Part shown: positions 44,839-55,460 of the stretch, piece by piece
How positions within the stretch are numbered: position 1 is the first letter of the stretch
Layout of the letters: each line of letters begins with the position of its first letter
Program-made: the position numbers and the translations under genes
Origin: Dipteris shenzhenensis
Taxonomy: Eukaryota > Polypodiophyta > Polypodiopsida > Gleicheniales
Assembly: GCA_047967505.1 (NCBI GenBank)
Contig: CM106538.1
DNA length: 64,000 bases
Reading direction: 5' to 3' (one strand)
The notes under the pieces: generated by a model
The model's database searches: none
What the model was told of the DNA's origin: nothing
What the model saw: only the letters and a program-made list of their open reading frames with translations

Positions 44839-47031
44839 ATGCCGAGTAGTTCTGAAACCTTTGAAGGAGCTAGTGAGAGAACTAGGAGGTACTTGAGGAG
44901 AGTGGAGAAAAGACTTCCGGCAGACCAAACTAGGTACAAGAAGCATTACGTGCGACGTAAGTTTGCGAAGCCCTCAACTCGAGCACAAAGTGAACCCATT
45001 GGAGCAGTAGCCAGAGCAAGTAACTTCATCGACACTCTCATTGACTTGGATCAACAGGGACCCTGGTGGTCAGATCCGGACTCCGGAGAAGAAGAAGTGC
45101 AAAGCGGAGAACAGGTGAAAGAAGAGGGTACTAAGGACGAGGGCTCCTCAGGAACTCATCAAGGTCAAGGAAGCCCCTCTTCTCTTCCTGCAACGATGTC
45201 TTCATCAACCACCTCTTCTACCGGAGTGGTGACTCCATCTGCTCCTGCCTCAACCTCTTGTGGACAATCTGCGACCTCCAGGCTCCTAGCTAATCCTTCT
45301 TCTACATCCATTCCATTGGGGGGTACTTTTGCTCCGGCCATGCCTTTACCTGCCACGATGGTTTCATCTCCCTTTCCATCCACACCGGTGTTGCCTTTTC
45401 CACCACCTCCTTCCTTCCCTTCTGCCTACTCATCCATAACTTCAGCTCCGTCCCTCTCTTTCCCAAATGCTCTCCCATCCTCTTTCTTCCCCACATCTTC
45501 CATGTTCTCACCCTTTCCCTCTGCAACACCGAGACCCCCCACTTACGCGTTACCATCTGGGTACACTCCCTCTATGACTACATCAGTAGTGACTTCCCCA
45601 TTGTGGTCCTCCACAGGAGGAGTTGTCGGGGTGGTCTCCTCCTTGGGAACACCAACACTCATTACAGCCCCATTGGGACCCCCTCCAACTCTTGCATCTT
45701 CTCCAACCTCTCGGGTGGGGATGGCCGTTCTCAGTCCCCCAGACAGGGCTAGACTTCTTGAGCTACTCAACAAGGTCCACGTGAAGACTCAAAAGTTCAA
45801 AGGCCACCTCCATGAGGATGCGGAAGCTCATGTGAGGAAGTTCCTCACAGCATGTAAAGCTAAAGGTGTGGAGAATGAGCATGCGTTCCTTCACATCTTT
45901 CCTTCGTCATTGGAGGATGCAGCGGATGTATGGTACAGTCAATTTCCTCCGCAGACGTGGACAGACCTAAGGGAGGAATTCTTACGCACTTTCATGTTGG
46001 AAAAATTCGAACACATGATTGTCCAAGAGTTGTCCACTGACACCATGAAGCCTGGAGAAAGCATCTCTGAGATGTACACAAGGATGAGGGTCTTGGCGGC
46101 AAAGATGTCTGTGCCACCTAATGATGCTGTTATGAAGGGATGGTTTTTGAAAGCATTACCCCCTTCCATTGCTATAAGGTTGGTGGATAAACTCCCTGAA
46201 CATGCCTCACTTCAAGACTTCCTAAAAGAAGCTGTCAAGATGGAACGGTCACAGTTAAGCTTTGCCTCATCAACGAATACGACCACCCAACTCCCAAGAG
46301 AGGAGGGATCATCCGCATGGCAGCAACTCAAGAAGGAGTTAGAAGAAATCAAAGAAGGCCTGAAAGATAGAATAAAGGTGGATGGCCAATCGTCCTTTGA
46401 GGCCCAAATTCGAAGTGGCCTTTGATGCACCGAATGCAAGGGTACTAACCATGGTTACTGGGAGTGCCCCTCCAAGCGAAAGGTACCTACTTCTACCTCA
46501 TTTTGTACATTTTGTGAGATCCATGGACATGATGCCTCTGAGTGTAGGTACCTTAAAGGATTAAGGAAGCTTCTTCCAGAGTATACCTCGGGGGAACCTC
46601 TGGTTGCTGCAGTCAACAGAACGGTACCCATAACTTCTGGTCCAGCAGAAGTATCTCCTGCTCCCCCTCTTGCACGAGCATCTGAGCCACCTCCTCCTCC
46701 TGTCATGCCACCTCCATTGCTTCCGACTCCCCCTTTGCTCCAAGCTCCTGCCCCCAATTCAATTGGTTCCCCTTATTTCTATCCTTAGCCATACTATGCC
46801 CCGTACCAACCACCTATGTCAGGAGGTGGCTATGGACCCTCTTATCAATGCGGTCGAAGGGGTGGTTTCAGAGGTGGACGCGGAGGTGCAGGAAGGGGTA
46901 CAAACTTTAGAAGACCCATCATGTGTTACAGATGTGGCGAGTACGGCCACTACCAAGATGATTGTACACAGCCGTTCGGGGGACCCTCTTGTACACAGTG
47001 CAACACAAATGACCACTACACCAGAGATTGT
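44839..47031 (+). pseudogene. gag of gypsy E, four CCHC knuckles
   Basis: Start MPSSSETFEGASERTRRYLR at 44839, also conserved in D. An N-terminal basic/acidic region is followed by a Ser/Pro/Thr-rich stretch (45150-45740). The retrotransposon-gag capsid core runs about 45775-46260 (HVRKFLTACKAKGVENEH, YTRMRVLAAKM). The knuckles are CTECKGTNHGYWEC (46426), CTFCEIHGHDASEC (46504), CYRCGEYGHYQDDC (46924) and CTQCNTNDHYTRDC (about 46990). In-frame stops lie at TGA 46423 (TGG in D) and TAG 46786 (CAG in D). Gag packages the RNA; as written translation would end before the knuckles. Confidence 0.92.
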
Positions 47032-48891
47032 CCCAATAGAAGAGTGGAACCCGCATCCCAAGTGAATATGGTTGATGTAGTAGTGGCGAGGGAGGGCAAC
47101 AATCCCCATTTGATTGGCGCAGTGTTGGGCGCTGTGACACGGTCACATACAAAAGGTGACAAATGTAAGGGTGACTCAGAGTCAGCACCGGAGACCTCAG
47201 CACCAATGAGTTCGACAAGTGTTCCCCCACTGAGGTCATTCTCCTCCTCCAAGGTACACAGTACGCCCAGGAATAGACCACCCATGCTGGCTTTTGATAG
47301 TGATTCAGAAACAAACTCGAAGGGCCCACAACCATTAAGGTCAACCACTAACTCTAGGAGTGCCTCATCCTCGGGGGATCACTCTATGCCTTTGAGGTAT
47401 CAGGAGGTAGTAAAGGGTGTCACGAGAGATCTTCAAACAAGTTCTGAAGATGAAGGTAGCACACCTCAGCTTCCATCCCGCAAGTCCAGAACTGTGAGGT
47501 TTGCAACAGAAGTGACAACCCTCGGACAGTACCGGGATAAGGAGGCACGAGTAGGTCCTCCCACTTTGTCCTCAACAGCACTCAACAGAGAAGAGGCTAT
47601 GGGGACAAGATCTAGTTCTGCCCAGGAAAAAGGGAAAGGAGTAATGGAAGAGAAACCACTGGAGACAATGACTCACAGTTCAGACCTACATCCACATCCT
47701 CGTGTAAGCTTCGACCCTCGGCCAGAGGCTAGGAGGATGAAGTTGCAAAAGGCTAATGCTAGTGTCCACCACTACTCCTTGTTTGAAGATCTTATGAGTT
47801 TCAAACCCAACCTCACTCTACGACAACTTTGCCTATTGTCCCCCCAAATCAAGTATCAGACTATTACATTTCTGAATCGCCTCCCAGGAGGTCGACACAA
47901 GGGATCTACTCCGAGTGGGCCACCACCAGAGACATTACCGGCTCAGCATGGGTCTACACCGGACCACTTCTCTACCTACGCTGCCCTCACTTGTGAACAA
48001 AGTCCCAAGCTCACCGTGGAGATCCATGGAGTGGAGCTGAAGGACGTCTTCCTCGATGGTGGGGCGGCTGTGAACATTATGCCAAAAGGTACACTCCAAA
48101 AACTAGGGTTGAAGTTGACAAGTGATGTTCACTTTCAGGTACGCATGGCTGATCAACGCAGAGTAAAACCAATGGGTGCAGTCAAAGGTGTTCACATGAA
48201 GATTGGCGGAGTAACTTTTCTCTCCAATTTTGTTGTCCTTGATATGACCGAAAATGAACAAACTTACCCTCTACTTCTTGGTCGGCCATGGTTGCGGTCT
48301 TCAAAAGCCATTCAGGATTGGTCAACTGATGAAGTTCGATTGCCCCTGGGATCGACATCCCTCGAAATAGATATGGTCACAGGGCAAGCAAGGCACATAC
48401 CAATAGAACTAGGAGAGGAGGATTTTGAAGAACAAGAAGAGGAGCATTGGGCCTGTGGGGACTGGCCCAGGGGTGGTGACCAAGGTATCAATGAGGAGAC
48501 AACCCTAGAAGGATTTGAAAGTTTGACCTACTTGTTGGATCGGGCTGATCAAGAAGACGAGGAGGCTGTCATTTTGGATTGGATGGGAGCCCTGGGCTCA
48601 TTAGCGGTCAACATGGTGGAACTATGCCAACAAGAAGATCAAGAAGAACACCTACTTGCAGTATCAGAAATCCACCCAAAACGACAGGGTCTGGCTGAAC
48701 TAGTTTACGAAAGGATGCCCTTTGGACTTTGCAATAGTCCACACATGTATAAGAGAATGGCCACTAGGGGTACTACAGTGGACACCACAGATCGTACTGA
48801 GGACAATGATGGTACTGTAGTAAACATTGAGGATCTCGTCCAGTGGCCGACATGGAGGACATTGGTCAAAATGATGCTGACAATACTATAG
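47032..48891 (+). pseudogene. gag C-terminus and protease of gypsy E
   Basis: Continues the gag frame through a Ser-rich linker and HSMPLRYQEVVKGVTRDLQ. The retropepsin begins LKDVFLDGGAAVNIMPKGTL, with the active-site Asp codon at 48055-48057. The motif is D-G-G-A. A flap-like GGVTFLSNFVVLDM and the closing PLLLGRPWLRSSKAIQDW fit the family. An acidic tail follows, then MPFGLCNSPHMYKRM, a phrase normally found in RT, here far upstream of it. The frame is lost at about 48840. Confidence 0.88.
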
Positions 48892-49640
48892 GATACAATG
48901 AAGGATCTACTAGGGACGAGGCTAGTAGGGCACAACCCACCAATGGTACTTCAGAGTACAATCATGGTATTACAGTGCACAACCATGGTACTACGGTGTA
49001 CAACCATGGTGCTGCTAAGTGCAATGATGGTGATAGAGAAAACAGGAACACTAATGAAGACGAGACTGATGATGATAGTGATTTAGACGAAAGTGACATA
49101 GACATTGCTGAACTTGAGGAGAATCACCACCAACAGCTTAAGGTCTTGGGCGGACCCAGGGTGCATACCGGATACAGAGATGAGGACATGGCCGATCTCA
49201 CTTTGCTTGACCTTTTCTTATCAGAAGCCGACCACCCCTCAATTCAAGACCGACCGGAAACCACTTATGAGGTGGAAGGCTTACCTTACCGGGGCATGCT
49301 GAAACAGTCACCGAGGCATCGAAGGCACACAGCATCTGCAACATCTACTGATTCTACATCTCAGTCAATGCCTGAGAACCCCCCAGTTACTTACCCCTCA
49401 TCTTGGTTGAGAGAAGTGGAGGGGGACTTTCCCCTTGAAGATACTCCAGCACATACAGGACTGAGAATGGGTGAACCAAGTACCTCAACATCCCAATGCA
49501 TTGCCCCTGTTGATGAGGCACGGAACTGGCGGTATCTCAACATTGGAAGTGAGGACCAACCCAGGCATTTGAAGTTAGCCACTTGGGTCTGGGAACATGA
49601 CTATCTTCTAGGTGCAGTCACCGACCTTTTTAAAGAATTG
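48780..49640 (+). pseudogene. Acidic spacer between protease and RT (gypsy E)
   Basis: In the next frame: MEDIGQNDADNTIGYNEG, repeated YNHG/HNHG words and DETDDDSDLDESDIDIAELE, then a linker with LPYRGMLKQSPRHRRHT and TSTSQCIAPVDEARNW. About 280 residues, highly acidic in the first third. The same block, with more repeats, is in gypsy D. No catalytic motif. A second frame change at about 49640 leads into RT. Confidence 0.75.
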
Positions 49641-50578
49641 TGGATGTCTTTGCTTGGTCCTACAAGGATCTGAAGGGGGTGCCCGCTGATTTCATGGAGC
49701 ATAGCATCGACTTATATCCCGATGCAGACCCTGTGATTAAAGGTCCATACCGCATGAATCCCAACTACGGCAAGGCAGTCCAAACAGATATACAGAAAAT
49801 GGAGCAAGCAGGATTAATCTACCCAGTGGATTACTCCGATTGGGTCAGTGGAATTGTCATTGTACCCAAAAGAGAGACCGGCAAACTTAGAATATGTGTT
49901 GACTATCGGAGTTTGAATGCTGCAACACGACGTGATAGGTTCCCTCTTCCTTTCACAGATAGAGTGTTGGAGACAATGGCAGGACATGCTTTATACTCAT
50001 TCATGGATGGATATAGCGGGTACAACCAAGTTCGAGTGAAAGAACAGGATCAGCCCAAGACTACCTTTGTCACTCAATGGGGAACATACGCCTACCGAAT
50101 GATGCCCTTTGGGCTATGTAATGCCCTGGCAACCTTTCAACGACTTGTAACCAAACTCTTTCAAGAGAATATCGGTAAGTTTCTTGAGGTATTTCTAGAT
50201 GACTTCTCTGTTTTTAATGGTAAATCGGCCTCCCATCTTGATCCAGCCATACAAAATGATCATCTACATAAGTTGAGATGGGTCTTTGATAAGTGCAGAG
50301 AAGTGCGCTTGTGTTTGAACCCTGACAAATGTTTCTTTCTCGCACTCCGAGGTGTTCTCCTTGGTCATATTGTTTCTGCTGAGGGCATGACCACGGATCC
50401 CGCAAAGGTAGAGGTGATCATCTCATTGCCCATCCCTCATACACCCAAAGAGGTGAAGTCCTTCTTAGGGCATGTAGGATATTACAGAAGGTTCATACGT
50501 TTCTATGCCGACATTGCTATTGCACTGACAGAACTTCTACATCAAGACCAATCGTTTGTCTGGGCCACCCCACAATAA
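49640..50578 (+). pseudogene. Reverse transcriptase of gypsy E
   Basis: DVFAWSYKDLKGVPADFMEH opens the domain. Then VDYSDWVSGIVIVPKRETGK, LRICVDYRSLNAATRRDRFP, LYSFMDGYSGYNQV (motif A Asp), YRMMPFGLCNALATFQ, and the catalytic FLDDFSVF at about 50192-50215. The connection region is VKSFLGHVGYYRRFI. All key residues appear present. A TAA at 50576 (CAA expected) separates it from RNase H. The motif spelling FLDDFSV is like Athila/Tat-type elements. Confidence 0.94.
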
Positions 50579-52381
50579 CTAGCCTTTGATGATCTGAAGC
50601 ATCGCCTCGTGAAGGCCCCCATCCTCAGGCAGCCTGATTGGGATGTAATTTTTCATGTCCATGTGGATGCTAGTGGGTGGGCAGTAGGTGCTATACTGGC
50701 TCAACCTAACCAGGATACTAAGATTGATTTGCCCATCTACTTCGCGAGTCGACAACTCAATGGAGCAGAACGCAATTACAGTACCACAGAAAGGGAGAGC
50801 CTCGGCATGGTTTATGCCATGACCAAGTATCGTCACTACCTCTTGGGCAACAAGTTTGTGATCATCACTGATCATCAAGCTCTTAAGTATTTATTGAATA
50901 AGCCCACTCTTGGTGGCCGGATAAGCAGATGGATTCTTCTCTTTCAAGAATTTGAATTCGACATTGTGGTGAGGGCTGGGAGACTGCATCAACCTGCAGA
51001 CCACTTGTCTAGGTTACATTCCGGGGAACCAGCCAGTGGTATCACCGATGACTTACCCGATGCGGGCTTGTTCAGAATAACAGAACTACCTGATGAATGC
51101 CTATTTGCGGTGGACTGCTTTCCACCATGGTATGCCAACATCGTACACCTCTTGTCTACAGGTGGCTTTCCTCCAGGATTAACTCCAACAGAGAAACGCA
51201 AACGGATCCTTCAAGCTGCTCCTTTTAAGTTGATTGCAGGTCAATTGTACAAGCTTGGGAAGGATCAGATCTTGCGACGGTGTGTGCTTCCACATGAGAC
51301 ACAATCCATTCTTAAAGAGGCACATGCTGGCATAGGTGGAGGGCATATGGCCTCCGATGCTACTGCTCGTAAGATCATGCGAGCAGGGTTCTGGTGGCCC
51401 AAGCTCTTCCGCGACTGCCATGTTCATGTGACCAGATGTGATTCATGTCAACGAGCGGGCCCCAAGCCTACGAGGCGTGAGTACCTCCCTCTCAAACCAT
51501 TCACTCCGGTGTTTCCCTTCTATCGCTGGGGATTGGATTTCATTGGACCCATCTCTCCTGCCACACGCCAAGGGAACAAGTATGCTCTGCTTGCCACCGA
51601 CTATGGAACCAAATGGGTCGAAGCCAAGGCAGTCAAGAACTGTACAGCCGAGGTAGTAGCCACATTTCTATATGACCAGATCATCTCTCGGTTTGGTTGT
51701 CCTGTTGAGTTGATAAGTGATAGAGGGTCTCACTTCCTAAATGACACCATTGCTGCACTAGTTCACCTGCTTCAAATAGTTCACAAATTTTCATCTCCCT
51801 ATTACCCACGTGCCAATGGTCTAGCTGAGAGCTCAAATCGCACAATGTGCGGGATCGTGCATCGACTTTGCCTAAATTCTCTAGCCGATTGGGACGACGT
51901 ACTTCCAGCTGCTTTATTCGCCTATCGAACGGCTTACAAGGCGAGTACTGGGTATTCACCCTTCGAGGTTGTCTATGGACTGGAGGCCGTTATGCCTTAT
52001 GAATTTCATCTTGACACTCACAGGATTCTTCCAGACAAAAATGACAACCTTGAAGCCTGCACAATGGAACGCTTGTGGGATTTGGAAGCACTGGCAGAGC
52101 ATCGACGTGAAGCAGTTTTCGCTCAAGAAGTTTGGCAGAAGCGACAAAAAGCTTGGCATGACCGGAACCTCAGAAAAAGGAATTTCAAAGTCGGAGATTT
52201 AGTACTCTTGTATTCCAATAAGTTTCTCAAACACAAACCTAAGTTTGTGAGTGGTTGGACAGGTCCATTTCTCATTGCCAAGCTTATCCCAAGTGGCGGA
52301 GTCTACTTGGCCACTTTAGAAGGCAGACTTCTACCTGCCCCGGTGAATGGGTCACGCATCAAGAGGTACCATGATCAATGA
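50579..52381 (+). pseudogene. RNase H and integrase of gypsy E
   Basis: RNase H: FHVHVDASGWAVGAILAQ (Asp), YSTTERESLGMVYAM (Glu) and VIITDHQALKYLL (Asp). Integrase: zinc finger HAGIGGGHMA ... CDSCQRAG (about 51320-51455), catalytic core WGLDFIGPISPATRQ (Asp) and LISDRGSHFLND (Asp), with Glu in YYPRANGLAESSNRT. The C-terminal part ends NGSRIKRYHDQ* with no chromodomain. This 590-codon frame is intact; only the TAA at 50576 cuts it from RT. Confidence 0.94.
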
Positions 52382-52739
52382 GAAAACACCCTCCTAATCC
52401 TTCTCCTTCCTGGTGACATCTTCTCCCTCTGAGTGAGGGCCACTTTCTCTTTCTACAAGGGTCCTCTCTGCCCCTAGTGCCACTTTCTCTCTCTACATGG
52501 CTCCTCCTCTCTGCCCTTGGTGCCAATTTTTCTCTCTAAATGGGTCCTTCTCTTTCCACCCAAGTGTCACTTTCTTTCTCTAAGTGAGCCCTCCATTTTT
52601 CACCCCGAGCCACTTTCTCTCTCTAAGTGTGACCACCTTTTTTCATCCCGTGCCACTATCTCTCTCTAAATGACCACCCTTAAAATGCGGCCTCCCTTTT
52701 TCACTCTGTGTTACTTTCTCTCTCTAACTACGGTCTCCC
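52382..52739 (+). other. 3' zone after integrase, CT-rich
   Basis: Variant repeats of GCCACTTTCTCTCTCTA and TGGGTCCT(T/C)CTCT lead into the minisatellite. The same variant units lie in gypsy D at 15890-16330. No gene is seen. Confidence 0.75.
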
Positions 52740-53910
52740 CTTTTCATCCTGTTTTACAAAATCCTTTTCCTTCTACCTTCTCTCCAACTCCTACCTCTCT
52801 CTTACAAAAACCTTCTCTTTCCACCCTCTGTCCAGCTCCCTACCTCTCTCTTACAAAAACCTTCTCTTTCCACCTCTGTCCAGCTCCCTACCTCTCTCTT
52901 ACAAAAACCTTCTCTTTCCACCCTCTGTCCAGCTCCCTACCTCTCTCTTACAAACACCTTCTCTTTCCACCCTCTGTCCAACTCCCTACCTCTCTCTTAC
53001 AAACACCTTCTCTTTCCACCCTATGTCCAACTCCCTACCTCTCTCTTACAAAAACCTTCTCTTTCCACCCTATGTCCAACTTTCTACCTCTCTCTTACAA
53101 ACACCTTCTCTTTCCACCCTCTGTCCAACTCCCTACCTCTCTCTTATAAAAACCTTCTCTTTCCACCCTATGTCCAACTTCTACCTCTCTCTTACAAACA
53201 CCTTCTCTTTCCACCCTATGTCCAACTCCCTTCCTCTCTCTTACAAAAAGCTTCTCTTTCCACCCTATGTCCAACTTCTACCTCTCTCTTACAAACACCT
53301 TCTCTTTCCACCCTCTGTCCAACTCCCTACCTCTCTCTTACAAAAACCTTCTCTTTCCACCCTATGTCCAACTCCCTACCTCTCTCTTACAAAAACCTTC
53401 TCTTTCCACCCTATGTCCAACTTCTACCTCTCTCTTACAAACACCTTCTCTTTCCACCCTCTGTCCAACTCCCTACCTCTCTCTTACAAAAACCTTCTCT
53501 TTCCACCCTATGTCCAACTTCTACCTCTCTCTTACAAACACCTTCTCTTTCCACCCTATGTCCAACTCCCTACCTCTCTCTTACAAAAACCTTCTCTTTC
53601 CACCCTATGTCCAACTTCTACCTCTCTCTTACAAACACCTTCTCTTTCCACCCTATGTCCAACTCCCTACCTCTCTCTTACAAAAACCTTCTCTTTCCAC
53701 CCTATGTCCAACTTCTACCTCTCTCTTACAAACACCTTCTCTTTCCACCCTCTGTCCAACCCCCTACCTCTCTCTTACAAAACCCTTCTCTTTCCACCCT
53801 ATGTCCAACTCTCCACCTCTCTCTTACAAACACCTTCTCTTTCCACCCTATGACCAAACCCCTATCTCCCTCTTACAAATACCTTCTCTTTCCACCTTTG
53901 TCACACTCAT
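52740..53910 (+). repeat. Minisatellite, about 49-bp unit, roughly 24 copies
   Basis: The unit combines CTCCCTACCTCTCTCTTACA with AA(A/C)ACCTTCTCTTTCCACC and CT(A/C)TGTCCAA. Two unit types, Fig-like long (CTCCCTACC) and short (CTTCTACC), alternate in parts. Since 49 is not a multiple of 3 and the unit lacks stops, all three frames stay open and give the same Ser/Leu/Pro-rich peptide in rotation; not evidence for a protein. Confidence 0.95.
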
Positions 53911-54240
53911 CTCCTTTTCTTCCATCTTCCATCATCCTATGCACGTCCAATCTATTTTTGGCACTTAGCTAAATGTGGCAGATATGCTAAATTTGGCAAT
54001 AAGCTAAATTTGACGAATATGCTAAATTTAGTGGATATGCTATTTTTGGTGGATAAGGCTAAGTTTGGCGGATTTGCTTTCTGGCTTTCTCTCCCCTCCA
54101 TTGGTTTCTCCACCCTTTACATACCACCCTCACAAGCGCGCTAGTTGGGTGGCCAACTATCCTCCTCCCAACTCTCCTCTCCTTGGCAACCAGCTCGCTC
54201 CCTCTCCACGCAGCTCCCTCTCTTCCCCTTCTCTCCCTCT
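53911..54240 (+). other. Spacer between the two arrays
   Basis: AT-richer sequence with four repeats of GCTAAATTTGGC(G/A)-like words near 53975-54080 (GCTAAATTTGACGAATATG, GCTAAATTTAGTGGATATG). No gene is seen. Confidence 0.6.
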
Positions 54241-55180
54241 ACTACCCGCCACCCCGTCCCTACCTGCCCTCTCCCCTCCTGCGAAACAGCCCCCCTCTCT
54301 TCCTCTCCTCACCACCCCTCCCCTCCCCTCCTGCGAAACAGCCCCCCTCTCTTCCTCTCCTCACCACCCCTGCTCTCCCCTCCTGCGAAACAGCTCCCCC
54401 TCTCTTCCTCCCCTCACCACCCCTGCTCTCCCCTCCTGCGAAACAGCTCCCCCTCTCTTCTTCTCCTCACCACCGCTTCTCTCCCCTCCTGCGACACAGC
54501 CCCCCTCTCTTCCTCTCCTCACCACCCCTCCCCTCCCCTCCTGCACAACAGCCCCCCCCTCTCTTCCTCTCCTCACCACCCCTCCTCTCCCCTCCTGCGA
54601 AACAGCTCCCCCTCTCTTCCTCTCCTCACCACCCCTCCTCTCCCCTCCTGCGCAACAGCCCCCCCCTCTCTTCCTCTCCTCACCACCCCTCCTCTCCCCT
54701 CCTGCGAAACAGCTCCCCCTCTCTTCCTCTCCTCACCACCCCTCCTCTCCCCTCCTGCGAAACAGCCCCCCCTCTCTTCCTCTCCTCACCACCCCTCCTC
54801 TCCCCACCTGCAAAACAGCTCCCCCTCTCTTCCTCTCCTCACCACCCCTCCTCTCCCCTCCTGCGAATCAGCCCCCCCCTCTTTTCCTCTCCTCACCACC
54901 CTGCTTCTCCCCCTCCTTCCTGCGCAGCACCTCCCTCCTCTCCCTCTACCTGCCCCCTCCCCTCCTGCGCAACAGCCCCCCTCTCTTTCTATCCTCACCA
55001 TCCTGCTTCTCCCCCTCCTTCCTGCGCAGCACCTCCCTCCTCTCCCTCTACCTGCCCTTCCCCCCTTCTCCTGCGCACAGCCTACGTCCCCCTCTCCTGC
55101 GCAGCTCTCCCCCCTTCTCCTCCCTACACCCTCTGCATCTGCCCTTCTCCCCTCCTAGCTCCAGCCCCCCTCCTTCCCCC
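54241..55180 (+). repeat. CT-rich array, about 52-bp unit
   Basis: About 14 units of CTCCTGCGAAACAGC(T/C)CCCC, CTCTCTTCCTCTCCTCACCA and CCCCTCCTCTC. Later units add CTTCCTGCGCAGCACCTCCC. Lacks stops in all forward frames because it is nearly free of purines. Gypsy D has a G-rich (sense C-rich) array of another unit at this place. Confidence 0.93.
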
Positions 55181-55460
55181 TAGTCTACATCCGTCCTTTT
55201 ACTCTCCCTCTCCACCGACACCCCTTCCTCACTCTTTTCCTCTCCATCGAAGCCTGGGCCTGCACTGGTGGATCTGCTAAAGTATTCTCTCGTAGCAGAT
55301 TCTGGGCTTAACCTCGACCTCAACACCTCCTCCTTCCTCCTTGCCTCTCCAGACCTCGACATCGACACCCCCTCCGTACTCTTTTACACCTTCTCCTTCT
55401 TCCTTGCCTCTCCAGACCTCGACATCGACACCCCCTCTGTACACTTTTCCTCTTCATACG

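Noticed and set aside
46423-46425. TGA as a programmed read-through or recoding site in gag
   Set aside because: Copy D has TGG there, and other stops and frameshifts occur in the same element, so mutation is simpler. Not excluded without more copies.
48700-48765. RT-like phrase MPFGLCNSPHMYKRM read as a second RT domain
   Set aside because: Only about 15 residues match; no other RT motif nearby. It may be a small duplication of the RT segment.
52670-55280. Very long overlapping open frames in all three forward frames
   Set aside because: The sequence is almost free of purines or built of a stop-free 49-bp unit, so open frames are expected. No start context, domain or frame preference.
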